18,134 nucleotides of DNA from an uncultured bacterium (GTDB taxonomy: Bacteria > Armatimonadota > Zipacnadia > Zipacnadales > Zipacnadaceae), in contig CALFVE010000286.1 of NCBI GenBank assembly GCA_937928475.1, forward strand, positions 1-18,134. Reading direction: 5' to 3'. The notes beneath the pieces are model-generated. The model did no database searches, was not told the origin of the DNA, and saw nothing but the letters and a program-made list of their open reading frames with translations. Made by a program: the position numbers and the translations under genes. Shown here piece after piece: positions 1-7,943 of the stretch (position 1 is the first letter of the stretch; the number at the start of each line of letters is the position of its first letter).

Positions 1-1209
1 ATCGCGCGCGGCCCGCTCGCCCCGCAGGCGGCGCACGGTGCCCGGGTCCAGGGCGAGTTCCGCCATGGCCTCCCAGTCCAGCCGGGCGCGGGCCGCCGAC
101 ATGCGGTCGTCCCACTGCTTCGCGCTGGGCACGCCCTTGGCGAGGTCCCCCGCGTGTGCAGCCAGGCGGGCGGTCAGCACCCCCTGGACAACGTCCTCCA
201 CGGTCGGCAGCCCCAAATGCTCGGCAGGAGTAACGTAGCACAAGTAGTCAGCGCCGGCCGCCGCGCATAGCGCCCCGCCGATAGCGCAGGTAATGTGATC
301 AAATCCGGGCGCGATGTCCGTGACCAGCGGACCCAGCACGTAGAAGGGCGCGCCATGACAGAGTTGTTTTTGCAGCAGGACGTTGCCTGCGATCTGGTTG
401 AGGGGCATGTGCCCGGGCCCCTCGACGAAGACCGGCACGCCCGCCTTCCGACAGGCCAAAACCAGTTCCCCCAGCACGCGCGTCTCGGCGATCTGGCCCG
501 CGTCCGAGGCATCAGCGGTCGCCCCCGGGCGCAAGCCGTCCCCCAGGCTTGCGGCGACGCCGTAGCGCTGCAGAATCGCCAGCAGTTCGTCGAAGCGTTC
601 GTACAGGGGATTCTCGGCCTGGTGCACGTCCATCCAGTGGGCGAGCAGGCTGCCGCCGCGGCTGACGATGCCGCAGATGCGCGGCTGTGAGCGTAGCGCC
701 GCTACGGTGCTCCGCGTGACCCCGCAGTGCAGGGTCATGAAGTCCACCCCGTCGGCCGCCTGCCGCTCGACCACCTCTAGCATTTGGTCGCCGGTCATGC
801 GGGCCACGTCGCCCCAGCGCGCCTCGGCTTCCACGGCCGCCTGGTAGATGGGGACGGTCCCCAACACCACCGGGCAGGCGGCGCGGATCTCCCGGCGGAT
901 CAGGTCCAGGTCGCCGCCGGTGCTCAGGTCCATCACGGTGTCCGCGCCCACCGCGACCGCTGCCTCCAGTTTGGCCAGTTCGGTGTCGAGCGAGCAGGCG
1001 TCAGGGGAGGTGCCCAGGTTGGCATTAACCTTGGTGCGCAGACCGGCGCCGATGCCCAGGGGCCGTATGCCCCGCTGGGGACGGCCCATGACCACCACGG
1101 TCCCGGCGGCCAGTCGTTCGCGCACCACGTTCTCTTCCAGGCCTTCTGCTTGTGCAACCGCTGCCACCGTGGCGGCTTCGGCCTGCTCGGGTTGTGTCGT
1201 TGTACTCAT
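1..1209 (-). CDS. thiC: Phosphomethylpyrimidine synthase ThiC, short form, C-terminus cut off by window edge
   Basis: Radical-SAM enzyme that rearranges aminoimidazole ribotide into hydroxymethylpyrimidine phosphate in thiamine synthesis. The frame is open from the ATG at 1209 to the left edge (403 codons). Family motifs visible in order are a GADTVMDLSTGGDLD segment, a FMTLHCGVT strand, VEGPGHMPLNQI, and APFYVLGPLVTDIAPGFDHI followed by IGGA. There is no long N-terminal extension as in the about 630-residue E. coli enzyme, so this is the roughly 430-residue form. The C-terminal CxxCxxxxC that binds the 4Fe-4S cluster would lie just outside the window and cannot be checked. An AGGGAG ribosome site lies 6 bases before the ATG. 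It is divergent from the foldase gene at 1460 and has its own promoter at 1320-1348. Identity is very secure. Confidence 0.96.
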   Translation of the reverse strand, partial: MSTTTQPEQAEAATVAAVAQAEGLEENVVRERLAAGTVVVMGRPQRGIRPLGIGAGLRTKVNANLGTSPDACSLDTELAKLEAAVAVGADTVMDLSTGGDLDLIRREIRAACPVVLGTVPIYQAAVEAEARWGDVARMTGDQMLEVVERQAADGVDFMTLHCGVTRSTVAALRSQPRICGIVSRGGSLLAHWMDVHQAENPLYERFDELLAILQRYGVAASLGDGLRPGATADASDAGQIAETRVLGELVLACRKAGVPVFVEGPGHMPLNQIAGNVLLQKQLCHGAPFYVLGPLVTDIAPGFDHITCAIGGALCAAAGADYLCYVTPAEHLGLPTVEDVVQGVLTARLAAHAGDLAKGVPSAKQWDDRMSAARARLDWEAMAELALDPGTVRRLRGERAARD

Positions 1210-1289
1210 CGTTTCTCCCTACCCCGCGCGCAACCGCTTGTCTGCACCCGGCGGATTCAACCCGACCGGGCGCAAGCGCAAAGGTAAGT

Positions 1290-1311
1290 AAGGCCGGCGC
1301 CCGCCGGCCTT
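1290..1311 (-). other. Perfect 9-bp stem-loop at the 5' end of the thiC leader
   Basis: AAGGCCGGC, a four-base loop, then GCCGGCCTT. With the promoter at 1320-1348 the predicted start of transcription is near 1313, so this hairpin would be the first thing in the thiC mRNA. It has no T-run on either strand, so a terminator role is unlikely; a transcript-stabilising or regulatory 5' hairpin is inferred. Confidence 0.5.
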
Positions 1312-1319
1312 CCGCCAGC

Positions 1320-1348
1320 ATTATATAGCGCCTCACCCTGGGACGCAA
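1320..1348 (-). promoter_or_regulatory. Sigma70-type promoter for thiC
   Basis: On the minus strand TTGCGT (1343-1348), a 17-base spacer and a perfect TATAAT (1320-1325). It leaves a leader of about 100 nt before the thiC ATG. No TPP riboswitch signature (CTGAGA, AACCTGAT) could be found in that leader. Confidence 0.65.
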
Positions 1349-1378
1349 GCGTCCGCAGACCGCGCGGAGCCAACGCTC

Positions 1379-1407
1379 TTCCCATTTCGCCGCGCTTGTG
1401 TTATACT
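1379..1407 (+). promoter_or_regulatory. Extended -10 promoter for the foldase/mazG/rqcP genes
   Basis: TTCCCA (1379-1384), a 17-base spacer and TATACT (1402-1407), preceded by TG one base upstream (extended -10). Predicted transcription start is near 1414, which excludes a TTG at 1418 as a start codon and supports the start near 1460. Confidence 0.6.
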
Positions 1408-1459
1408 GCCGGCGACGTTGCGTCTCCCGCAGTGGGAAAGGAGCCGAATTAACTTGTCC

Positions 1460-2452
1460 ATGCGCTACCGACATGGGCGAGGGCTGGCCCTGGCCGGGTT
1501 GGTCGTCGCCCTTATCTCTGTCTTGGCCGGATGCGGATCGCGTCCCGCCGCCATTGTCAATGGGGTCAAGATCACCGAGGCGGAATTGAACCAGCGCCTG
1601 CGCCAGGAAGCCGGCGCCAAGGTGCTGGCCGCGATGATAGACGCCGAGATCATCAAGGACGCCTTTGAGAAAGCCAATCTGCAAATCACCGAGGAAGACA
1701 TCAACCAGGCCATCATCGAGGCCTTCGGGAGCCTGGACAACTTCCAGCGCCAGACTGCGCAGGCCCGGGTCAACGCCCAGGAAATCATCGAACGCGGTCT
1801 CAAGCCGCGGATCATGCTGGAGAAACTCGCCACCAAAGACCTCAAGTACACCGATGCCGACCTGCAGCAGTTCTACGCGAAGAACAAAGAGCGGTACGAC
1901 ATTCCCGAGAAAGTTTCAGTGCGTCGCATCCTGGTGCCGGACAAGGCGGGCGCGGACAAGGTGATGGCCGCTCTCAAAAGTGGCGCTGACTTTGCAGCGG
2001 TCGTACGTCAGTACTCCACGGATATTGCCACTCGCGAGACCGGGGGCTTGCTTCCTGCGGAAATCCCGGTGAAAGAGATCCCTCCCGAGGTGAGGCAGGT
2101 TCTGGATGGGCTGAAGGAAGGTCAGTACTCTCAGCCGGTGCCGGTGGGCCAGGAGTACATGATCCTCAAACTCGAGAAGCGCACGCCTGGGCAGAAGCAG
2201 ACCTTCGAGCAGGTCAAGTCCGCAGTGGCCCGGGATTTCCTGCGGTCGAAACTGACCCAGCAGGCCATCTTGGAGTTGCGCAACCGCCTGCGGCAGCAGG
2301 CCCGGGTAAACGTGGTAGCTCCTGAGTTCCAGGCCCTCAACGAGGAGTTCCGTCCGACTGAAGTGCCCGAGTTTGGTGCCGGGACGACCGCTGCCCCGCA
2401 GACGTCGCCTCCGGCGCAAACCTCGCCGACAGCGCCGGCTCCCGGGCCCTAG
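1460..2452 (+). CDS. PrsA/SurA-like peptidyl-prolyl isomerase lipoprotein (parvulin type)
   Basis: Extracytoplasmic foldase anchored as a lipoprotein. From the ATG at 1460 (330 residues) the N-terminus has Arg/His, a hydrophobic stretch and a lipobox LAGC, with cleavage expected before Cys25. Residues about 30-150 form a helical SurA_N-like chaperone region with the VNGVKITEAEL motif typical of the family. Residues about 151-240 form a PpiC rotamase domain (SVRRILVPDK, SGADFAAVVRQYSTD, GGLLP, YMILKLEKR). The tail is Pro/Thr/Ala-rich and probably disordered. An AAAGGAG site at 1437-1443 is 16 bases from this ATG and 10 bases from an in-frame TTG at 1454, so the TTG is an equally possible start. 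It is the first gene of the rightward series leading to mazG. Family is secure; client proteins are unknown. Confidence 0.9.
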   Translation: MRYRHGRGLALAGLVVALISVLAGCGSRPAAIVNGVKITEAELNQRLRQEAGAKVLAAMIDAEIIKDAFEKANLQITEEDINQAIIEAFGSLDNFQRQTAQARVNAQEIIERGLKPRIMLEKLATKDLKYTDADLQQFYAKNKERYDIPEKVSVRRILVPDKAGADKVMAALKSGADFAAVVRQYSTDIATRETGGLLPAEIPVKEIPPEVRQVLDGLKEGQYSQPVPVGQEYMILKLEKRTPGQKQTFEQVKSAVARDFLRSKLTQQAILELRNRLRQQARVNVVAPEFQALNEEFRPTEVPEFGAGTTAAPQTSPPAQTSPTAPAPGP

Positions 2453-2484
2453 TCGCGCGTCCGGCATGAACCTGGCTGGTAACG

Positions 2485-2512
2485 CCAGCGACCGTAGTCT
2501 TGCGGTCGCTGG
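2485..2512 (+). other. 10-bp perfect stem-loop between foldase gene and mazG
   Basis: CCAGCGACCG, an eight-base loop and CGGTCGCTGG, 32 bases after the foldase stop and 22 bases before the mazG ATG. There is no T-tract, so it is a poor intrinsic terminator. It could limit read-through, mark an RNA processing site or restrain mazG translation; which of these is not known. Confidence 0.45.
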
Positions 2513-2533
2513 ACGGTGATAGATGGGCTGCTT

Positions 2534-3319
2534 ATGGAGGAATTCGACGAACTGGTGGCGATCATGCAACGACTCCGCAGTCCCCAGGGGTGCCCTTGGG
2601 ACCGCGAGCAGACGCATGATAGCCTCGCGCAGCACCTCATCGAGGAAGCCTACGAACTCATCGAGGCGGTCGAAAACCGGCGCTCGCAAGCGCTCTGCGA
2701 GGAACTGGGCGATCTCCTGCTCCAGGTTGTGTTTCACGCCCAGCTGGCCGCCGAGCGTGGAGAGTTTGGGATCCGCGACGTCTTGCGGCGGCTCTTGGAC
2801 AAGTTATATCATCGCCACCCGCATGTTTTCGGCGACTTGGAGGTCTCCGGGAGCGAGGAGGTCCTGCATAACTGGGAGCAGCTCAAGTTGCTGGAGTACG
2901 CCGAGGCGCCCCGGCAATCTGTGCTGGACGGCATCCCTCGCGGGCTGCCGGCCCTGCAACGAGCCCAGAAGTTGCAGCGGCGCGCCGCCCGGGTCGGCTT
3001 CGACTGGGAGGACTGGGTGGCGCCCCGCGCCAAACTGGAGGAGGAGATCGCCGAACTGGACGCGGCGCTGGCTTCCGGCGACTCCGAGGCGATCTGCCAT
3101 GAGGTGGGCGACCTGCTGGCCAGCGTGGTGAACCTGTGCCGGCTGGCCGGAGTGGATGCGGAGCAGGCCCTGCGGCAGGCCAACCGCCGCTTCGAGCAGC
3201 GCTTCCGCTACCTGGAGCAGGCCGCGCGGGAACAAGGCCGAGAGTTGTCCCAGATGAGCCTGGCGGAGATGGATGAATTCTGGGAGGCAGCCAAGTCGGC
3301 CTCCGGGCATGAGGATTGA
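2534..3319 (+). CDS. mazG: Nucleoside triphosphate pyrophosphohydrolase MazG (tandem-domain)
   Basis: Hydrolyses NTPs or dNTPs to monophosphate and pyrophosphate, a house-cleaning activity in the cytoplasm. It has two all-alpha MazG domains. The first has GCPWD near residue 20 and the Mg-binding pairs EEAYE (about 37-41) and EELGD (about 56-60), then RHPHVFG and NWEQLK. The second has EEEIAE (about 168) and HEVGD (about 189-193), then the conserved ending with ANRRFEQRF and SLAEMDEFWE. At 261 residues it has the usual MazG length. The ATG at 2534 puts MEEFDEL at the usual family start; a GTG at 2516 is possible but sits against the hairpin stem. Its 3' end overlaps the start of rqcP by 11 bases, so the two are translationally coupled. 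The order mazG-rqcP matches yabN-yabO of Bacillus subtilis. Confidence 0.95.
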   Translation: MEEFDELVAIMQRLRSPQGCPWDREQTHDSLAQHLIEEAYELIEAVENRRSQALCEELGDLLLQVVFHAQLAAERGEFGIRDVLRRLLDKLYHRHPHVFGDLEVSGSEEVLHNWEQLKLLEYAEAPRQSVLDGIPRGLPALQRAQKLQRRAARVGFDWEDWVAPRAKLEEEIAELDAALASGDSEAICHEVGDLLASVVNLCRLAGVDAEQALRQANRRFEQRFRYLEQAAREQGRELSQMSLAEMDEFWEAAKSASGHED

Positions 3320-3572
3320 CGTATTCTTGCGCAACTCGGGAATCGTGCCGCGCCGCACCCTCGCGCAAAAGATGTGCGACGGCGGTCTGGTGAAGATTGA
3401 CGGCAGGACCGCGAAGGCTGCCTCTCCGGTCGAGGTGGGGCAGGAGATCTCCCTACAGATGGGGATGAGCCGACGGCGCTATCGCGTCTTGCTGCTGCCC
3501 AATCGTCCGGTCGCGAAGCGCGATCGCCAGTTGTGCGCCGAGCGGCTGGAGGGCGCGCCGGAGGAGTTCTGA
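3309..3572 (+). CDS. rqcP: S4-domain RNA-binding protein, RqcP-like
   Basis: An 87-residue protein made of one S4 RNA-binding domain (MRIDVFLRNSGIVPRRTLAQ, then GLVKIDGR, AKAASPVEVGQEISL) followed by a short basic and acidic tail. RqcP in Bacillus binds the stalled 50S subunit with RqcH and promotes poly-alanine tailing in ribosome-associated quality control; related Hsp15 proteins act similarly. The start overlaps the last 11 bases of mazG and has no good ribosome site of its own, which suggests coupling. Placement directly behind mazG supports the RqcP assignment over other small S4 proteins. RqcH itself is not in the window. Confidence 0.85.
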   Translation: MRIDVFLRNSGIVPRRTLAQKMCDGGLVKIDGRTAKAASPVEVGQEISLQMGMSRRRYRVLLLPNRPVAKRDRQLCAERLEGAPEEF

Positions 3573-3630
3573 AGCACCGGCGCCGGCGCACGGGCCCTTG
3601 CTGGGGGAGGCTTGGGTCGTGGCCGCCCCG

Positions 3631-3674
3631 GTCTCGCCTGTCCATGTCGGAGCAGGACACTCGACGGGCGAGAC
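3631..3674 (+). other. Two-part stem-loop in the ppdK upstream region
   Basis: Outer arms GTCTCGCC (3631-3638) and GGCGAGAC (3667-3674) pair over 8 bp, and inner arms TGTCC (3639-3643) and GGACA (3655-3659) over 5 bp, with a one-sided internal loop. It lies in the 170-base gap between rqcP and ppdK, where I see no convincing promoter. It may be a weak terminator for the upstream genes or a leader structure for ppdK. Confidence 0.4.
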
Positions 3675-3742
3675 AGCCTCTGGTACCGGCGTAGCACCGC
3701 TAGCATCTGCACAGTCTACAAACTACACAGGAGGATGTCTTG

Positions 3743-6445
3743 ATGTCCGCTTTCCAGCGTGTCTACATGTTCAATACCGACTTGGAGCCACTCCGAGCGG
3801 CCCTGAAAGCCGAGGGGCGCGAACTCCGCGATCTTCTGGGGGGCAAGGGAGCCAACCTGTTCGTGATGACCAGTCAGGGCCTGCCCGTCCCCCAGGGCTT
3901 CACAGTCACCACTGACACCTGCAACGAATACGTGGCCAACGGCAACAAGTTCCCCCCTGGGCTGGAGGAAGAGATTTACGCCGCCCTGGCCGAACTGGAG
4001 CAAACCACCGGCAAGCAGTTCGGGAACCCGCAGAATCCCCTCCTGGTGTCCGTGCGCTCGGGCGCCAAGTTCTCCATGCCGGGGATGATGGACACGGTGC
4101 TCAACCTCGGCCTCAACGACGAGGTAGCCCAGGGGCTGATCCGGCTGACCGGCAACGAGCGTTTTGTCTGGGACGCCTACCGCCGCTTCATCATGATGTT
4201 CGGCGATGTGGTCATGGGCGTTGAGCGGCACTATTTCGAGGAGTGCCTGAATCAGGTCAAGCAGGAAGAGGGCGTGACCCTGGACGTCGAGGTCTCGGCC
4301 GCGGGGCTCAAGAAAGTTGTTGAGTTGGAGAAACAGGTTTACCAGAGCCATCTAGGCGAGCCCTTCCCGCAGGACCCCCGCAAGCAACTGCTGGAAGGCG
4401 TGCGCGCCGTCTTTGACTCCTGGAACAACGACCGCGCCGTCGCCTACCGCCAACTGAACAAGATCCCGCACAACCTGGGCACGGCGGTGAACGTGCAGAC
4501 TATGGTTTTCGGCAACATGGGCAATGACTCCGGCACGGGCGTAGCCTTCACCCGCGATCCGGCCACCGGCGAGAATGTGATCTACGGCGAGTTCCTGCTC
4601 AATGCCCAGGGTGAGGACGTGGTGGCCGGCATCCGCACGCCGGAGCCTATCTCCCACCTGGAGCAACTCATGCCGGACATTTACCAGCAGTTTGTGGACA
4701 TCTGCCATCTACTGGAACGCCTGTATCACAACATGCAGGACGTGGAGTTCACCATCGAGCGCGGCAAACTCTACATGCTGCAATGCCGCAACGGCAAGCG
4801 CACCGCCCAAGCCGCCATCCGCATCGCTGTGGACATGTTCCACGAGGGCCTGATCACCAAGGAAGAGGCGGTCATGCTGGTAGAGCCTTCGCAACTTGAC
4901 CAGTTGCTGCACCGACAGTTCGACGCGGCGAAGAAGCCCAAGCCCCTGGCCAAGGGAGTGCCTGCCTCGCCGGGCGCGGCGGCCGGCAAGGTGGTCTTCA
5001 CTGCTGCCCATGCCGTGGACATGGCCCTGCGGGGTGAGCGCGTGGTGCTGGTACGCCGCGAGACCTCGCCCGACGACATTCGCGGCATGCACGCCTCCCA
5101 GGGCATCCTGACCTCGATGGGCGGAAAGACCTCTCATGCGGCTGTAGTAGGTCGGCAGATGGGCAAACCTTGCGTGGTCGGCTGCGGCGCGGTGGAGATT
5201 GACTACGAACACAACCAGATGACGGTTGACGGCCACCTTGTCAAGGAGGGAGAGTTCATTTCCATTGACGGCGCCACCGGAGAGGTCATGCTGGGAGACG
5301 TGCCCACCACCGATTCGGAGATCATCCTGGCCCTGCGCAACCACCTGCCGGTAGAGGAGGCGCCCCTGTACCGCTTGTTCGCGGAGTTCATGCCCTGGGC
5401 CGATGAAATCCGCGCCCTGGGGGTGCGCACCAACGCGGACACGCCGGAGGACGCCGCCCTGGCGGTGGCTTTGGGCGCGGAGGGCATCGGTCTCACCCGC
5501 ACCGAGCACATGTTCTTTGGGGAGAAGCGCCTGCTCACCTTCCAGAAGATGATCCTGGCGGAAACGCCGGAAGAACGCGAGGCGGCAGCGGCCGAGTTGC
5601 TTCCCTACCAACGGGAGGACTTCTACGGCATCCTCAAGGCGATGGATGGCAAGCCGGTCATCATCCGCCTGCTGGATCCGCCGCTGCATGAGTTCCTCCC
5701 CAAGGACCCGGCGGGCGTGGAGGCCGCCGCCAAGGTTACCGGCAAGACCCCGCGCGAAATCCAGGACATTGCCGAGTCGCTTCATGAACTCAATCCCATG
5801 CTGGGACACCGGGGCTGCCGGTTGGGGGTGACCTTCCCGGAGATCTACAAGATGCAGGTGCGTGCGATCTTCCAGGCTGCCTGTCAGCTCAAGAAGGAGG
5901 GCCTGCACCCCATCCCCGAGGTGATGATCCCGCTCGTGGGCATCCTGGGGGAACTGGAACTGTGCGCCGCCGACGTCAAGCAGGTCGCCGCCGAGGTGAT
6001 GGAAGAGGAGGGCATAGAGTTCGAGTACATGCTGGGCACCATGATTGAGTTGCCCCGCGCCGCCCTGATCGCCCGGGACATCGCCAGCATCGCCGAGTTC
6101 TTCTCCTTCGGCACCAACGACCTCACCCAAACCGTGTACGGCTTCAGCCGCGATGACGTGGAAGGTAAGTTCATTCCGGCTTATATCGCCAAGAACATTG
6201 TCGCGGTGAGCCCCTTCGAGTCTCTCGACGAAGCAGGCGTGGGCCGATTGGTCAAGATTGCCTGCGAGGAAGGGCGCGAGGGCCGGCCTGATCTCGAACT
6301 GGGCATCTGCGGCGAACACGGCGGGGACCCCGACTCGGTGGACTTTTGCCATCGGGTGGGTCTGGACTACGTGTCCTGCTCGCCCTTGCGCGTTCCTATT
6401 GCCCGCCTCGCTGCCGCTCAGGCGCAGGTGAGGAATCCCCGTTAG
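3743..6445 (+). CDS. ppdK: Pyruvate, phosphate dikinase
   Basis: Interconverts pyruvate, ATP and phosphate with phosphoenolpyruvate, AMP and pyrophosphate; it can run toward PEP or toward pyruvate. At 900 residues it has the full family length. Order: N-terminal ATP-grasp region (LLGGKGANL near residue 33; VSVRSGAKFSMPGMMDTVLN near 105), swivelling phosphohistidine domain with GGKTSHAAVV carrying the phospho-acceptor His465, and C-terminal PEP/pyruvate TIM barrel with GLTRTEHMFF (Arg near 586), GHRGCRLG, FGTNDLTQT and GICGEHGG with catalytic Cys856. The ATG at 3743 has AGGAGG 8 bases upstream; a TTG one codon earlier is less likely. It is followed by eno after 48 bases, so both genes of the PEP node are probably cotranscribed. 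The usual Ser/Thr regulator (PDRP) is not beside it. The residue before Thr in the His motif is Lys where Met is common. Confidence 0.97.
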   Translation: MSAFQRVYMFNTDLEPLRAALKAEGRELRDLLGGKGANLFVMTSQGLPVPQGFTVTTDTCNEYVANGNKFPPGLEEEIYAALAELEQTTGKQFGNPQNPLLVSVRSGAKFSMPGMMDTVLNLGLNDEVAQGLIRLTGNERFVWDAYRRFIMMFGDVVMGVERHYFEECLNQVKQEEGVTLDVEVSAAGLKKVVELEKQVYQSHLGEPFPQDPRKQLLEGVRAVFDSWNNDRAVAYRQLNKIPHNLGTAVNVQTMVFGNMGNDSGTGVAFTRDPATGENVIYGEFLLNAQGEDVVAGIRTPEPISHLEQLMPDIYQQFVDICHLLERLYHNMQDVEFTIERGKLYMLQCRNGKRTAQAAIRIAVDMFHEGLITKEEAVMLVEPSQLDQLLHRQFDAAKKPKPLAKGVPASPGAAAGKVVFTAAHAVDMALRGERVVLVRRETSPDDIRGMHASQGILTSMGGKTSHAAVVGRQMGKPCVVGCGAVEIDYEHNQMTVDGHLVKEGEFISIDGATGEVMLGDVPTTDSEIILALRNHLPVEEAPLYRLFAEFMPWADEIRALGVRTNADTPEDAALAVALGAEGIGLTRTEHMFFGEKRLLTFQKMILAETPEEREAAAAELLPYQREDFYGILKAMDGKPVIIRLLDPPLHEFLPKDPAGVEAAAKVTGKTPREIQDIAESLHELNPMLGHRGCRLGVTFPEIYKMQVRAIFQAACQLKKEGLHPIPEVMIPLVGILGELELCAADVKQVAAEVMEEEGIEFEYMLGTMIELPRAALIARDIASIAEFFSFGTNDLTQTVYGFSRDDVEGKFIPAYIAKNIVAVSPFESLDEAGVGRLVKIACEEGREGRPDLELGICGEHGGDPDSVDFCHRVGLDYVSCSPLRVPIARLAAAQAQVRNPR

Positions 6446-6493
6446 CGTCTCACCCGCAGTCCCGCGCGGGGTCTATCAAAAGGAGGACCAAAC

Positions 6494-7786
6494 ATGACCA
6501 CTATCGAGGCCATTGAGGCCCGCGAGATTCTCGATTCGCGCGGCAACCCCACCGTGCAGGTGGAGGTGTACCTGGCGGGCGGCGCCCGCGGCCGGGCGGC
6601 GGTCCCCTCCGGCGCTTCCACCGGCGAGCGCGAGGCGGTGGAACTGCGCGACGGCGACCCCCAGCGCTACGGGGGCAAGGGCGTGCAGATGGCAGTTACC
6701 AATGTCAACGAGGTCTTAGCCGAGGAACTGATCGGCTGGGACGCCACTGAGCAAGTGGCGATTGACAACTACATGCGGGAACTGGACGGCACCCCCAACA
6801 AGAGCAAACTGGGGGCCAACGCCATTCTGGGTGTTTCCCTGGCCGTGTGTAAAGCTGCCGCGCAGGCCGTGGACCTGCCCCTCTACAAGTACATCGGCGG
6901 CGTGAACGCCTGCACTCTCCCGGTGCCGATGATGAACATCCTCAACGGCGGCGCCCACGCCGACAACAATGTGGACCTCCAGGAGTTCATGATCCTGCCG
7001 GTGGGCGCGGAGTCCTTTGCCGAGGGGCTGCGAGCCTGCGCCGAGATCTACCAGAGCCTCAAGAAAGTGCTCCAGGCCGCGGGGCACACCACTGGCGTGG
7101 GAGACGAGGGCGGCTTTGCCCCCAATCTGCAATCCAATGAAGAGGCGCTCCAGGTGATCGTGCAGGCCACCGAAAAGAGCGGCTACAGCATGGGCGACGA
7201 CGTCGTCCTGGCCCTCGATCCGGCCGCTAGTTCGTTCTTCGATGCCCAGAAGGGTCGCTACGTCTTGGCCGGGGAGGGTCGGGAACTAACGGGCGAGGAG
7301 ATGGTGGACTTCTACGAGGACTTGGTTTCTCGCTATCCCATTATCTCCATTGAGGACGGCTTGGATGAGAACGACTGGGAGACCTGGCCCAAGCTGCGCG
7401 CGCGCCTGGGCGGCAAGGTACAGATCGTCGGCGACGACCTCACGGTAACCAACACGACGCTGCTGGCCCGGGCAATTCAGGAGCAGGCGATTAATTCGAT
7501 CCTCATCAAACTGAACCAGATCGGGACGCTCACGGAGACGCTCAACGCCATCGAGATGGCCAAGCGCGCCGGGATGACCGCCGTGGTCTCACATCGCAGC
7601 GGTGAGACGGAGGACACCACCATCGCCGACGTGGTGGTGGGTGTGAATGCCGGGCAGATCAAGACTGGGGCACCGGCGCGCAGCGAGCGGGTAGCCAAGT
7701 ACAACCGCCTGCTCGAGATCGAACAGGAACTGGCCGAGGCCGCTCAGTATCCCGGTCGCCAGGCTTTCTATAGCTTGCGGGGCTAG
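6494..7786 (+). CDS. eno: Enolase (phosphopyruvate hydratase)
   Basis: Converts 2-phosphoglycerate to phosphoenolpyruvate in glycolysis and gluconeogenesis. It has 430 residues, the normal length. The active-site set is complete: Glu205 in GDEGG, metal ligands Asp242 (LDPAAS), Glu287 (SIEDGL) and Asp314 (GDDLTVTN), base Lys339 (LIKLNQIG), His367-Arg368-Ser369 in SHRSGETED, and Lys390. The N-terminal loop SGASTGE is intact. AGGAGG lies 7 bases before the ATG. The 48-base gap after ppdK contains only a 10-base palindrome (6461-6470) and the ribosome site, so an operon is likely. The product of enolase is the substrate or product of PPDK, making a functional pair. Confidence 0.98.
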   Translation: MTTIEAIEAREILDSRGNPTVQVEVYLAGGARGRAAVPSGASTGEREAVELRDGDPQRYGGKGVQMAVTNVNEVLAEELIGWDATEQVAIDNYMRELDGTPNKSKLGANAILGVSLAVCKAAAQAVDLPLYKYIGGVNACTLPVPMMNILNGGAHADNNVDLQEFMILPVGAESFAEGLRACAEIYQSLKKVLQAAGHTTGVGDEGGFAPNLQSNEEALQVIVQATEKSGYSMGDDVVLALDPAASSFFDAQKGRYVLAGEGRELTGEEMVDFYEDLVSRYPIISIEDGLDENDWETWPKLRARLGGKVQIVGDDLTVTNTTLLARAIQEQAINSILIKLNQIGTLTETLNAIEMAKRAGMTAVVSHRSGETEDTTIADVVVGVNAGQIKTGAPARSERVAKYNRLLEIEQELAEAAQYPGRQAFYSLRG

Positions 7787-7821
7787 GCCTGCTTCGGCAC
7801 CATTTTTGGCCGGCTAGGCTC

Positions 7822-7850
7822 TTGCCTTCGCAGTCAAATGCCGCTATGCT
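7822..7850 (+). promoter_or_regulatory. Putative promoter for the ftsB-like gene
   Basis: TTGCCT (7822-7827), a 17-base spacer and TATGCT (7845-7850), each matching 4 of 6 consensus bases with correct spacing. It would give a leader of about 85 nt before the ATG at 7944 and allow expression separate from eno. Confidence 0.45.
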
Positions 7851-7943
7851 GGTCGGCGAGGCGAGAGGGGCGGGACCGGCGCCGCAGGTAGCACGGCGGC
7901 CCGGTGTAGCAACGATTGCAGCCGGGGGAGAGACCTTCTTCCC

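Noticed and set aside
1210..1313. TPP riboswitch in the thiC leader
   Set aside because: A TAGGGAG end resembles the 3' end of the TPP aptamer, but it is simply the ribosome site; the required CTGAGA and AACCTGAT elements are missing.
4709..6352. A 547-codon open frame on the minus strand opposite ppdK
   Set aside because: It lies fully antisense to a strongly conserved PPDK, has His/Leu/Gly-rich shadow composition and no recognisable domain; high GC makes long antisense frames common.
7787..7825. Intrinsic terminator after eno ending in a run of five T
   Set aside because: The T-run is preceded only by a 3-bp GCC/GGC pairing, too weak to call.
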